DNA of 64,000 nt. Origin: Prauserella endophytica. GTDB lineage: Bacteria > Actinomycetota > Actinomycetes > Mycobacteriales > Pseudonocardiaceae. Location of the stretch: NCBI RefSeq assembly GCF_005146945.1, contig NZ_SWMS01000010.1, positions 1 through 64,000 on the forward strand, read 5' to 3'. The notes under the pieces were generated by a model. It was given only the letters and a program-made list of their open reading frames with translations. It did not search any database and had not been told where the DNA came from. Below, in pieces: positions 34,012 to 42,486 of this stretch; the first letter of the stretch is position 1, and each line of letters opens with the position of its first letter. The position numbers were made by a program, and so were the translations under genes.

Positions 34012-36123
34012 GTGTCGATCGCGATCACCGATGAGCAGCGCGCACTGGCCACGTCGATCCGTGCCTGGGCGGCAGGCGGGCGTGACCCCGATGGTCTCAT
34101 CGGGATCGGGTTGCCCGCGATCGCCGTGCCCGAAGCCCTCGGCGGCGCTGGAGCCGGCGTGGCCGATCTCGCGGCCGGCGTCGAGGAGGCCGCCGCCGTG
34201 CTCGCGGAGGGGCCGCTGTTCGGCAGTCTCCTCGCGGGGCTCGTGCTGGCGCGGTTCCCTGACTTGCCCGTGGCGAAGGAGCTCGTCCCGGCACTGGCCG
34301 AGGGCACCGTCCGCGCCGCGGTGGCTCTCGGGCCCGGCGAGATGTCCGGGAGCCGGGCGCCCGGCGGCGGGCTCGTGGTGTCGGGCCGCACCCCGGCGAT
34401 CCCTGACGCAGGAGACGCAGGGCAACTGCTGCTGGCCGCCCGCGTCGACGGCGGGCCCGTGTGGTTCGCCGTCGACGCCGCCCTGGTCACCGTGACGCCC
34501 GCGACCGCGTTCGACCCGTCGAGGCCGCTCGCCCGCGCCGAGCTGGCCGCCGTGGAGGTGCCGCCGGAGTCGGTGCTGCCCGGCGCGCCGGTCCCCGAGC
34601 TGGCCGCGACCCTCGCCGCCGCCGAGGCCGCGGGCGTGGCCGCCTGGTGCGTGCGCACCGCGAGCGAGTACGCGCGGGTGCGCGAGCAGTTCGGCCGCCC
34701 GATCGGGTCGTTCCAGGCCGTCAAGCACCTCTGCGCGGAGATGCTGTGCCGTTCCGAGCTGGCCTCGGCGCTGGCGTGGGACGCCGCGCGGGCGGCCGAC
34801 GAGGACGGCACGGACCCCGCTCAGCACGCCTTCGCCGCCGCCGTCGCCGCCGCGGGCGCACTCGACGCCGCGGTGGACAACGCCAAGGACTGCATCCAGG
34901 TGCTCGGTGGCATCGGCTTCACGTGGGAGCACGACGCGCACCGCTACCTGCGCCGCGCGCTGGCTCTGCGGCAGCAGCTCGGTGGCGCGGCGCGCTGGCG
35001 GCGCCGGGCCGCGGAACTGGCGCTGACCGGCACCCGCAGAACCCTGGACATCGACCTCACCGGGCACGAGGACGACCCCGTCGCCGTGGAGGCCCGGCGG
35101 CTCGCCGCCGAGCTGGCCGGGCTCGAGGCTCACCGGCAACGCGAGCGGCTGGCCGAGACCGGCTACCTCGTGCCGCACTGGCCCCGGCCGCACGGGCTCG
35201 ACGCGACCCCCGCGCAGCAGCTGCTCATCGACGCCGAGCTGCGCCGCGCAGGCGTGCGCAGGCCCGACCTGGTGATCGGCGCGTGGGCCGTCCCGACGAT
35301 CCTGCGGCACGGCACCGCCGAGCAGCGCGAGCGGTTCACCGGGCCGACCCTGCGCGGCGAGCTCACGTGGTGTCAGCTGTTCAGTGAGCCCGGCGCCGGC
35401 TCCGACCTCGCCTCGCTGCGCACGAGGGCCGTGCGCGCCGAGGGCGGCTGGCGGCTCAGCGGGCAGAAGGTGTGGACATCGCTCGCGCACGAGGCCCACT
35501 GGGCGATCTGCCTCGCGCGCACCGATCCGGACGCGCCGAAACACCGCGGCATCACGTACTTCCTCGTGGACATGCGGGCCGAGGGCATCGAGATCAGGCC
35601 GCTGCGCGAGATCACCGGCGAGACGCGGTTCAACGAGGTGTTCCTCGACGACGTGTTCGTGCCCGACGCCGACGTGGTCGGCGAGGTGAACGACGGCTGG
35701 CGGCTGGCGAGGACCACGCTCGCCAACGAGCGGGTGGCCCTCGGTGGCGGATCCTCCGTGGGCGAGGCCGTGGAGCAGCTGCTGGCGGAGCACCCCGACC
35801 TCGGCACCGAGCGGCTCGGCGCCCTCGTGGTGCAGGGCTGCGCGGTGTCGGTGCTCGGGCTGCGCGACACGCTGCGCAGGCTCGGCGGCGGGGAACCGGG
35901 CGCGGAGTCGAGCGTGAGCAAGCTGCTGGGCGTGCGGCACCGGCAGGAGGTCGCCGAGGCGGCGCTCGACGCGCTCGGCGAGCACGGCGTGGTGGTCGAC
36001 GAGTCGACATCGGCCGCGCAGCACGAGTTCCTGCTCACCCGGTGCCTGAGCATCGCGGGCGGCACCACGCAGGTGCTGCTCAGCGTGGTGGCCGAGCGGC
36101 TGCTGGGTCTGCCCCGGAGTTGA
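34012..36123 (+). CDS. fadE34: Two-domain acyl-CoA dehydrogenase FadE34
   Basis: A 703-residue fusion of two acyl-CoA dehydrogenase domains, as in M. tuberculosis FadE34/ChsE3 (711 residues), which acts on steroid side-chain CoA esters. Domain 1 (about 1-330) carries YARVREQFGRPIGSFQAVKHLCAEM and CIQVLGGIGFTWEHDAHRYLRRA. Domain 2 (about 360-703) carries WCQLFSEPGAGSDLASLRT and the C-terminal CLSIAGGTTQVLLSVVAERLLGLPR. A single ACAD active site per fusion is known for this family. It is divergent from kstR and its promoter carries a perfect KstR site. GTG start, probably leaderless. The last 44 bases overlap the converging lipase-like gene. Confidence 0.93.
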   Translation: MSIAITDEQRALATSIRAWAAGGRDPDGLIGIGLPAIAVPEALGGAGAGVADLAAGVEEAAAVLAEGPLFGSLLAGLVLARFPDLPVAKELVPALAEGTVRAAVALGPGEMSGSRAPGGGLVVSGRTPAIPDAGDAGQLLLAARVDGGPVWFAVDAALVTVTPATAFDPSRPLARAELAAVEVPPESVLPGAPVPELAATLAAAEAAGVAAWCVRTASEYARVREQFGRPIGSFQAVKHLCAEMLCRSELASALAWDAARAADEDGTDPAQHAFAAAVAAAGALDAAVDNAKDCIQVLGGIGFTWEHDAHRYLRRALALRQQLGGAARWRRRAAELALTGTRRTLDIDLTGHEDDPVAVEARRLAAELAGLEAHRQRERLAETGYLVPHWPRPHGLDATPAQQLLIDAELRRAGVRRPDLVIGAWAVPTILRHGTAEQRERFTGPTLRGELTWCQLFSEPGAGSDLASLRTRAVRAEGGWRLSGQKVWTSLAHEAHWAICLARTDPDAPKHRGITYFLVDMRAEGIEIRPLREITGETRFNEVFLDDVFVPDADVVGEVNDGWRLARTTLANERVALGGGSSVGEAVEQLLAEHPDLGTERLGALVVQGCAVSVLGLRDTLRRLGGGEPGAESSVSKLLGVRHRQEVAEAALDALGEHGVVVDESTSAAQHEFLLTRCLSIAGGTTQVLLSVVAERLLGLPRS

Positions 36124-37345
36124 TGAGGTAGCGGACATAGGTCCACTCCAGGAACCGTTCCACGCCTCGCACGACGTGGGCGCTGCGGATCGACGGGAAC
36201 AGGTCGAACGCGTGCTGCGCGCCGGGGATCTCCGCGTACGCCACCGTGTTCGGGGAGAGCTCGCGCAGCCTGCGGACGAACTCGCGGGCCTCGCGCACCG
36301 GCACGAGCGTGTCGTGCTCGCCGTGGACGACGAAGAACGGCGGCGCCTTGTCGGTGATGCGGTCCAGCGGGGAGGCGGCCACGTACTCGTCGAGGAACTC
36401 CTCGGGGTCCTTGCCGACGACGAAGCGCGCGAGCAGGTGCCGCCGGGTCGTGCTCGCCCTCGACCCGCTCGTCGCGGCGAAGTCGTAGACCCCGTAGTGC
36501 GGCACGCACGCCTGCACGCTCGTGTCGATCTCGGTGAAGCCGGGCTGCAGGCGCGGGTCGTTGGGCGTGAGCGCGAGCAGTGCCGAGAGGTGCCCGCCCG
36601 CCGACCCACCGGTGGCCACCACGTAGTCAGGGTCGCCGCCGTACTCCGTGATGTGCTGGCGGATCCACGCCAGGGCCCGCTTGGCCGCGACGATGTGGTC
36701 GGGCCAGTGCGCCGAGGGCGAGAGCGGGTAGTTGATCGCCACGCACACCCACCCGCGCTGGGCCATGTGCAGCATCAGCGGGATGCCCTGCTGGTCCTTG
36801 TTCCCGACCGTCCACGCCCCGCCGTGCACCTGCAGCAGCACCGGCCTTCCGGACACGGGCTCGCGCGGCCGGTACACGTCGAGCAGGAACCGCCGCCCGC
36901 CAGGCGCGTAGGCGATGTCGCGGTCGCGGCGGACCTCCTTGTCGTGCATGCGGAACGGCAGCACGAGCTGGCCCCACGGTGTGGCGAGGTCCTTCGGACT
37001 CGGCGGCCTGCTCAGCTCCTGGCGGTAGGCGGGGCCGAGTGCCTCGACGAGGGCGTCCTCCACCGCGCCCTTCGCGCGCTGCGCCGACACGATGAGCGAG
37101 GCGAGGCCCGCCGCCGAGAGGCCCGCCATGGCGAGCCCGGGCTTGTCGGCCCGGCGAAGGCCGCGTTTGGCGATGTGGGCGGCCGTGTCCGCGACGGTGA
37201 GCGCGAGCAGGTGCGGCGCGAGTTCGGCGGTGAGCCAGCCGGCGAAGAACGCCGGGAACGCGGCACGGCTACCGGGCAGCGGACGCACGGCGTTGGCCGT
37301 GAACCCCAGTTGCACCGCCCGGCGGGTCCGGAACGAGGCATGCAT
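36080..37345 (-). CDS. Alpha/beta hydrolase, lipase/esterase of the LipQ/HSL type
   Basis: A 421-residue HSL-family hydrolase. The N-terminal region has hydrophobic helical stretches (AFFAGWLTAELAPHLLALTVADTAAHI and GLSAAGLASLIVSAQRAKG) likely to associate with the membrane. The catalytic domain has the oxyanion motif HGGAW (near residue 175), nucleophile GGSAGGH, an Asp in FVVHGEHDTLVPV and a His in PGAQHAFDLFPS. Length and neighbour match mycobacterial LipQ (421 residues), which is beside a WS/DGAT gene, as here (divergent). Neutral-lipid or steryl-ester turnover is plausible but unproven. Confidence 0.87.
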   Translation of the reverse strand: MHASFRTRRAVQLGFTANAVRPLPGSRAAFPAFFAGWLTAELAPHLLALTVADTAAHIAKRGLRRADKPGLAMAGLSAAGLASLIVSAQRAKGAVEDALVEALGPAYRQELSRPPSPKDLATPWGQLVLPFRMHDKEVRRDRDIAYAPGGRRFLLDVYRPREPVSGRPVLLQVHGGAWTVGNKDQQGIPLMLHMAQRGWVCVAINYPLSPSAHWPDHIVAAKRALAWIRQHITEYGGDPDYVVATGGSAGGHLSALLALTPNDPRLQPGFTEIDTSVQACVPHYGVYDFAATSGSRASTTRRHLLARFVVGKDPEEFLDEYVAASPLDRITDKAPPFFVVHGEHDTLVPVREAREFVRRLRELSPNTVAYAEIPGAQHAFDLFPSIRSAHVVRGVERFLEWTYVRYLINSGADPAAARPPR

Positions 37346-37386
37346 GATCCACGAGCGTACCGATCTCGTTCGCCTACGCTAGGCGA

Positions 37387-38772
37387 GTGGAGCGATTGAG
37401 CGGGCTCGACGCGAGCTTTCTCTACCTGGAGACGTCCTCGCAGCCGCTGCACGTGTGCGGGCTGGTGACCGTCGACCCGTCGGCCGTTCCCGGCGGGTAC
37501 GGCTTCGCACAGTTGCGCGCGCGGCTGGCCGAGCGGGTGCGGGGCAACCCCGTGTTCCGGCGCAGGCTCCACAACCCGCTCCTGAACCTGAACCACCCCG
37601 TGTGGGTGGAGGACGAGGACTTCGACCTCGACCGGCACGTGCACCGCGCCGAGGTGCCCGCGCCCGGCGGCCGGGAGCAGCTCGCCGAGGTGTGCGCCGG
37701 GATCGCGGGCACACGACTCGAACGGTCCAGGCCGCTGTGGGAGATCCACGTCCTGGAGGGGCTCGCCGACGGCGGGGTCGCCGTGCTGGCGAAGATGCAC
37801 CACGCGAGCGTCGACGGCGTGAGCGGAGCGAACCTGCTGACCTACCTCGCCGGGCTGGAGCCCGACTCGCCGGCGCCGGAGCCCGGGGAGCCGGTGAACG
37901 CGGAACCGCCGGGCCAGCTCACGATGCTGCGCAGGAGCGCGTTGGACGTCGCCCGCAGGCCGGTGGAGCTGGCGCGGCTGCTGCCCGGCCTGGTCGGGCT
38001 GGTGCCGCGGTGGGTGGGCCGTTCACTGCAGGGCAAGGGCATGGCGACGCCGTTCACGGCGCCGCGCACGTCCTTCAACGGCACGATCACCGCCGAGCGC
38101 GCCGTCGCCTTCGCGCAGGTGGACCTCGACGACGTCAAGGCCATCAAGAACGCCTTCAACGTCACCGTCAACGACGCGGTGCTGGCGATGTGCGCCGGAG
38201 CGCTGCGCCGCTACCTGCTGGAGCGCGGGGAGCTGCCGGAGGATCCGCTCGTGGCGACGGTGCCGGTGTCGGTGCAGGAGCGCAGCGAGCGCGAGGCCGG
38301 CAGCAACCGCGTGTCCGCGTTCTTCGCCTCCCTGCCGACGCACCTGGCCGAGCCCGCCGCGCGCGTGTTCACGCTCGCCGAGAACAACCGGCTCTCGAAG
38401 GAGCACCACCACACCATCGACGCCGACATGCTGCAGGACTGGGCGCAGTTCGCGGCGGCGACGACGTTCGGCCTTGCCGTGCGCGCCTACTCGGCGTTCC
38501 GGCTGGCCGAGAAGCACCCGGTGGTGCACAACCTGGTGATCTCGAACGTCCCGGGCCCGCCGGTGCCGATCTATCTCCTCGGCGCGCGCGTCACCGGCCT
38601 GTACCCGCTCGGCCCGGTCTTCCACGGCGCCGGGCTGAACATCACCGTGCTCTCGCAGGCCGGCAAGGTCGACATCGGCCTGCTCGCCGCACGAGAACTC
38701 GTTCCAGATCTATGGCACCTCGCCGACGCGATGCCGGACGCGCTCGAGGAACTACTCGCCGCGAGGCCCTGA
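37387..38772 (+). CDS. Wax ester synthase/diacylglycerol acyltransferase (WS/DGAT)
   Basis: A 461-residue acyltransferase forming triacylglycerol or wax esters from acyl-CoA. The catalytic HHxxxDG is seen as MHHASVDG near residue 138. The N-terminal MERLSGLDASFLYLETSSQPLHV, central TSFNGTITAERAVAFAQVDLDDVKAIKNAFNVTVNDAVLAMCAGALRRYL and PGP-type VISNVPGPPVPIYL motifs are also typical. GTG start. Divergent from the lipase-like gene (42 bases). It would store acyl-CoA from fatty acid or sterol breakdown at the membrane or lipid-body surface. A palindromic repeat follows. Confidence 0.93.
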   Translation: MERLSGLDASFLYLETSSQPLHVCGLVTVDPSAVPGGYGFAQLRARLAERVRGNPVFRRRLHNPLLNLNHPVWVEDEDFDLDRHVHRAEVPAPGGREQLAEVCAGIAGTRLERSRPLWEIHVLEGLADGGVAVLAKMHHASVDGVSGANLLTYLAGLEPDSPAPEPGEPVNAEPPGQLTMLRRSALDVARRPVELARLLPGLVGLVPRWVGRSLQGKGMATPFTAPRTSFNGTITAERAVAFAQVDLDDVKAIKNAFNVTVNDAVLAMCAGALRRYLLERGELPEDPLVATVPVSVQERSEREAGSNRVSAFFASLPTHLAEPAARVFTLAENNRLSKEHHHTIDADMLQDWAQFAAATTFGLAVRAYSAFRLAEKHPVVHNLVISNVPGPPVPIYLLGARVTGLYPLGPVFHGAGLNITVLSQAGKVDIGLLAARELVPDLWHLADAMPDALEELLAARP

Positions 38773-38784
38773 TCCACCTGCCCC

Positions 38785-38827
38785 CAAGGCCACCTTTGTT
38801 GCGTTCAGCGCAGCAAAGGTGGCCTTG
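38785..38827. repeat. Palindromic AAGGCCACCTT element after the WS/DGAT gene
   Basis: A perfect 14-bp inverted repeat (CAAGGCCACCTTTG at 38785-38798 with CAAAGGTGGCCTTG at 38814-38827). Outer bases CTGCCC/GGGCAG extend the symmetry, and the loop TTGCGTTCAGCGCAG resembles that of the 33.2-kb copy. It starts 13 bases past the WS/DGAT stop codon, so it may end that transcript before the KstR-controlled promoter of fadE28. Confidence 0.7.
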
Positions 38828-38890
38828 AGGGCAGGTAGGGGAGCGTTGGCGAGGGTGGGGGTTGCCGTGATCGGCTCCTGTGGTGAACAC

Positions 38891-38904
38891 TAGAACGTGT
38901 TTCA
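38891..38904 (+). promoter_or_regulatory. KstR operator of the fadE28-ltp2 operon
   Basis: TAGAACGTGTTTCA matches TnnAACnnGTTnnA at all fixed positions. It lies 34 bases before the fadE28 start, at the expected promoter position of the five-gene operon. Confidence 0.88.
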
Positions 38905-38937
38905 GTCTTGGGCGGTTCTGGGCCAGTGAGGAGCAGC

Positions 38938-40011
38938 GTGGACTTCACCCCCGACGAGACCCAGCGTGAGATCGCCGAGCTCACCGCCGGGGTCCTGCGC
39001 AGGGCGGGCGACGACGGCGAGGCAGCCTGGCGCGGGCTCGCCGAGGCGGGCCTGCTGGCGTTGTCGCTGCCCGCCGAGCTCGGCGGTGACGGGCTCGGCG
39101 TCGCCGAGGTCGCCGCCGTGCTCACCGAGACGGGCCGGGCCGCCGCGCCGGTGCCCGCCCTCGCGACGCTCGCGCTCGGCGTGCTGCCGCTGGGCCGCCT
39201 CGGCACTCCCGCGCAGCGGGCCACCCTCCTGCCGGATGTCGCCGAGGGGCAGGCCGTGCTCACGGCCGCGCTGCACGAACCGTCCGCGCCGCTCACCACC
39301 AGGCCGGCCACCACGGCCACCCCGGTGGACGGCGCGTGGCTGCTCACCGGCGTCAAGACCGCCGTGCCGTACGCCGCCACCGCGCGCCGCGTGCTGGTGC
39401 CCGCGTCCGTCCCCGGCGGCACCGGCGTCTTCCTGGTGGACCCCCACGGCGAGGGCGTCACGGTCACCGCGACCCCGGCCTCGGCGGGCGGTCCCGAGCA
39501 CACGCTCCGCCTCGACGACGCGGCGGTCGCCGACGAGGACCTGCTCGACACGCGCAGCGCCGGTGAGGGCCTGCGGGTGCTGCACCGGTACGCGCTGGCC
39601 GGGGCCGCCGCGGTGGGCGACGGCGCGCTCGCGGGCGCGCTCGCGCTCACCACCACCCACCTCGGCACGCGCGAGCAGTTCGGCAGGCCGCTCGCCACGT
39701 TCCAGGCCGTCGCCCAGCAGATCGCCGACGTCTACATCGCCTCGCGCACGGTGCACCTCGCGGCGACGTCGGCCGTGTGGCGGCTCGGCACGGGTCTGGA
39801 CCCGGATGCCGAGCTCGACATCGCCACCTACTGGCTCGCGCGGGAGGCGCCCGCCGCTCTCGCCGCGTGCCACCACCTGCACGGCGGGATCGGCCTCGAC
39901 ATCACCTATCCGCTGCACCGCTACTCGTCGCTCGTCAAGGACCTCGTGCGCGGCCTCGGCGGCGTGGAGTCGCGAGTGGACGGAGTCGGCGCGCTCGTGG
40001 GAGGTGTGTGA
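38938..40011 (+). CDS. fadE28: Acyl-CoA dehydrogenase FadE28 (ChsE1-like)
   Basis: A 357-residue subunit of the heterotetrameric steroid acyl-CoA dehydrogenase that oxidises the 3-carbon (C22) side chain of the cholesterol intermediate. N-terminal DFTPDETQREIAELTAGVLRR, PAELGGDGLGVAEVAAVL, REQFGRPLATFQAVAQQIADVYIASR (the FAD-side loop) and HLHGGIGLDITYPLHRYSSLVKDL near the C-terminus are seen. It is shorter than ordinary FadE proteins, as in M. tuberculosis FadE28 (339 residues). GTG 38938 follows GAGGAG; GTG 38926 is an alternative. Overlaps fadE29 by one base (TGATG). It functions only with FadE29. Confidence 0.9.
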   Translation: MDFTPDETQREIAELTAGVLRRAGDDGEAAWRGLAEAGLLALSLPAELGGDGLGVAEVAAVLTETGRAAAPVPALATLALGVLPLGRLGTPAQRATLLPDVAEGQAVLTAALHEPSAPLTTRPATTATPVDGAWLLTGVKTAVPYAATARRVLVPASVPGGTGVFLVDPHGEGVTVTATPASAGGPEHTLRLDDAAVADEDLLDTRSAGEGLRVLHRYALAGAAAVGDGALAGALALTTTHLGTREQFGRPLATFQAVAQQIADVYIASRTVHLAATSAVWRLGTGLDPDAELDIATYWLAREAPAALAACHHLHGGIGLDITYPLHRYSSLVKDLVRGLGGVESRVDGVGALVGGV

Positions 40012-41174
40012 TGGACATCGAGCTCACCCCGGCACAGCGCCAGCTGCGCGCCGAGCTGCGCCGCTACTTCGCGAACCTGGTGACGCCTGAGGAGCGCAGG
40101 ACGATGCTGCGCGAGCGGCACGGCGAGACCTACCGCGCGATCGTGCGCCGCATGGGCCGGGACGGCTGGCTCGGCGTCGGCTGGCCCGAGGAGTACGGCG
40201 GCCGGGGCTTCGGCCCCGTCGAGCAGCACCTCTTCGCCGACGAGGCGGCGCGGGCGGACGTGCAGCTGCCGTCGGTGACCCTGCAGACAGTCGGGCCGAC
40301 CCTGCAGCAGTTCGGCACCGACGAACAGAAAGGGCTGTTCCTGCCGAAGATCCTCGCCGGTGAGGTGCATTTCGCCATCGGCTACAGCGAGCCGGACGCC
40401 GGCACCGACCTCGCCTCGCTGCGCACCTCCGCCGTCAGGGAGGGCGACCACTACGTCGTCAACGGGCAGAAGATCTTCACCACCGGCGGGCACGACGCCG
40501 ACTACATCTGGCTCGCCGTGCGCACCGACCCGGACGCCCCCAGGCACAAGGGCATCTCGATCCTCATCGTCGACACGCGCGACCCCGGCTACTCCTGGAC
40601 CCCGATCATCACGTGCGACGGCGCGCACCACGTCAACGCCACGTACTACTCGGACGTCCGTGTGCCCGCGAACATGCTGGTGGGCGAGGAGAACCGCGGC
40701 TGGGGCCTCATCACAACGCAGCTCAACCACGAGCGCGTGATGCTCGGACCCGCCGGGCGCATCGGGGGTCTCTACGACCGGGTGCGCGACTGGGCGGCCG
40801 CCCGCAAGACGCCCGACGGCACACCGTTGCTGGACCTGCCCGACGTGCGCAGGGCGCTCGCCGAGACGCTCGCCGTGGTGCGCGTGAACGAGCTGCTCAA
40901 CTGGCAGGTCGCCGTGTCGGAGCCGGGTTCGGTGGCCGACGCGTCGGCCACCAAGGTGTTCTCCTCCGACCGGCAGCAGCGGGCGAGCCGGGCACTGGAG
41001 GAGATCGTCGGCAGGCACGGTGACCTCGCCGACCCCGAGACCGCCGAGCTGGCCGCGTGGCTGGACGTGCTGGCGAAACGCAACATCGTGCTGACCTTCG
41101 GCGGCGGCGTCAACGAGATCCAACGGGAGCTGATCGCGATGTTCGGGCTGGGCCTGCCGAGGGTGCCGCGATGA
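40011..41174 (+). CDS. fadE29: Acyl-CoA dehydrogenase FadE29 (ChsE2-like)
   Basis: Partner of FadE28. Exactly 387 residues, the same length as M. tuberculosis FadE29. DIELTPAQRQLRAELRRYFANLVTPEER, GRDGWLGVGWPEEYGGRGFGPVEQH, the FAD/substrate loop FAIGYSEPDAGTDLASLRTSAV, YSWTPIITCDGAHHVNATYYSDVRVPANML and the C-terminal ITFGGGVNEIQRELIAMFGLGLPRVPR all resemble it closely. It dehydrogenates the C22 steroid side chain. Four-base overlap with chsH2. Confidence 0.93.
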   Translation: MDIELTPAQRQLRAELRRYFANLVTPEERRTMLRERHGETYRAIVRRMGRDGWLGVGWPEEYGGRGFGPVEQHLFADEAARADVQLPSVTLQTVGPTLQQFGTDEQKGLFLPKILAGEVHFAIGYSEPDAGTDLASLRTSAVREGDHYVVNGQKIFTTGGHDADYIWLAVRTDPDAPRHKGISILIVDTRDPGYSWTPIITCDGAHHVNATYYSDVRVPANMLVGEENRGWGLITTQLNHERVMLGPAGRIGGLYDRVRDWAAARKTPDGTPLLDLPDVRRALAETLAVVRVNELLNWQVAVSEPGSVADASATKVFSSDRQQRASRALEEIVGRHGDLADPETAELAAWLDVLAKRNIVLTFGGGVNEIQRELIAMFGLGLPRVPR

Positions 41175-42091
41175 TCGATGTCGAGGAGGCCGCGCGGCGG
41201 ATCGCGGCGAAGGGGGAGTCGCGGCCGAGGCTCGCGCGAGACCCGGTGAACCAGGCGATGGTCAACAACTGGGTCGAGGCGCTCGGCGACGCGAACCCCG
41301 TCTACACCGATCCCGAGTTCGCGGCGAGCTCCGTCCACGGTGGACTCGTCGCGCCGCCAGCGATGGCGCAGGTATGGTCGATGAACGGGCTGCACGGCCA
41401 GCGGGCCGCCGACGACCCGCTCGGCGCTATGATGTCCATTCTGGACGAAGCCGGTTACACCTCCGTGGTGGCGACCAACTCCGAGCAGACCTACCACCGC
41501 TACCTGCGGCCCGGCGAGCACGTGTCGTCGTCGATCCGGCTCGAGGACGTCACCGGGCCCAAGCGCACCGCGCTCGGCGAGGGCTGGTTCGTCACCACGA
41601 GGACCACCTGGCGGGTCGGCGACGAGGTCGTGGCTGAGATGGTGTTCCGCGTGCTGAAGTTCAGCCCCGCGGCGCGGCGGGAGACCGTGCCGGACGCCGG
41701 TGCGGTGCTGCGGCCGGTGATCAGCCGTGACACCGAGTTCTTCTGGGAGGGCACCCGCAAGGGTGAGCTGCGGATCCAGCGCTGGGGCGACGTGCTGCGC
41801 CACCCGCCGGGCCCGCTGCCGCCCGACGGGGACCTGACGGCCGAACCGGATTACGTCGTGGCCGAGGGCACCGGCGCCGTCTACAGCTACCTCGTGCACC
41901 ACCACCCACAGGTGCCCGGCAAGAAGCTGCCGTTCGTGGTCGCGCTCGTGGAGCTGGCCGAGGGTGTGCGGGTGCTCGGCGAGCTGGTCGACACGGATCC
42001 GGAGGATGTCCACATCGGACTCCCGGTCGAGGTGACCTTCCTGCGCGTGGACGACGAGCTGACCCTGCCGGCCTGGAAGGTGCGCGCATGA
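41171..42091 (+). CDS. chsH2: ChsH2: MaoC-like/DUF35 enoyl-CoA hydratase-aldolase subunit
   Basis: A 306-residue protein fusing an N-terminal MaoC-like hot-dog domain (about 1-165, with LARDPVNQAMVNNWVEALGDANPVYTDPEFA and HGGLVAPPAMAQVW) to a C-terminal DUF35/OB-fold domain (about 180-306, with FWEGTRKGELRIQRWGDVLRHPPGPLPP and PFVVALVELAEGVRVLGELV). In M. tuberculosis ChsH2 pairs with ChsH1 as hydratase, while its DUF35 domain binds the aldolase Ltp2. The C-terminal four Cys of a zinc-ribbon are not seen, as usual for this subgroup. ATG at 41171 inside the fadE29 stop region. Confidence 0.92.
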   Translation: MIDVEEAARRIAAKGESRPRLARDPVNQAMVNNWVEALGDANPVYTDPEFAASSVHGGLVAPPAMAQVWSMNGLHGQRAADDPLGAMMSILDEAGYTSVVATNSEQTYHRYLRPGEHVSSSIRLEDVTGPKRTALGEGWFVTTRTTWRVGDEVVAEMVFRVLKFSPAARRETVPDAGAVLRPVISRDTEFFWEGTRKGELRIQRWGDVLRHPPGPLPPDGDLTAEPDYVVAEGTGAVYSYLVHHHPQVPGKKLPFVVALVELAEGVRVLGELVDTDPEDVHIGLPVEVTFLRVDDELTLPAWKVRA

Positions 42092-42486
42092 CCATCGCGA
42101 TCGGCACCGAGCTGCCGGAACTGACCATCGAGGCCACACCGACGTTCGTGATCAGCACGGCACTGGCCACCCGCGACTTCCAGGACGTTCACCACGACCG
42201 CGACGCCGCGGTCTCCCGTGGCTCGAAGGACATCTTCGTCAACATCCTCACAGACACCGGCCTGGTGCAGCGGTTCGTCACCGACTGGGCGGGCCCGGAG
42301 GCACTCGTGCGCTCGATCAGGATCCGGCTCGGCGTGCCGTGTTACGCCTACGACGTCCTCACGTTCACCGGCCACGTGACCGCGGTCGACGGCGACGACG
42401 CGGAGATCGCCGTTACCGCGAAGGGGAGCCTCGGTGACCACGTCACGGGCACGGTGCGCGTGACACTGCCGGGAGCGGGCTCATGA
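42088..42486 (+). CDS. chsH1: ChsH1: MaoC-like enoyl-CoA hydratase subunit
   Basis: A 132-residue hot-dog protein, the catalytic half of the ChsH1-ChsH2 hydratase adding water to the C22 steroid enoyl-CoA. The active-site helix ALATRDFQDVHHDRDAA (about residues 26-42) holds the Asp/His pair. The end of the hot-dog strand TGTVRVTLPGAG is typical. Overlaps chsH2 by four bases and ltp2 by four bases, so the three are translationally coupled. Confidence 0.92.
   Translation: MTIAIGTELPELTIEATPTFVISTALATRDFQDVHHDRDAAVSRGSKDIFVNILTDTGLVQRFVTDWAGPEALVRSIRIRLGVPCYAYDVLTFTGHVTAVDGDDAEIAVTAKGSLGDHVTGTVRVTLPGAGS

Noticed and set aside
34012-36123. FadE34 as an accidental fusion of two genes or a sequencing error
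   Set aside because: Both domains, length and neighbour kstR match the natural two-domain FadE34.
33259-36609. Very long minus-strand open frame covering fadE34 and kstR
   Set aside because: Only the kstR part has family resemblance. The rest is the opposite strand of fadE34, where high GC removes stop codons.
37360-37385. KstR-like site at the lipase/WS-DGAT junction
   Set aside because: The bases there (GATCTCGTTCGCC) do not fit the AACnnGTT core.
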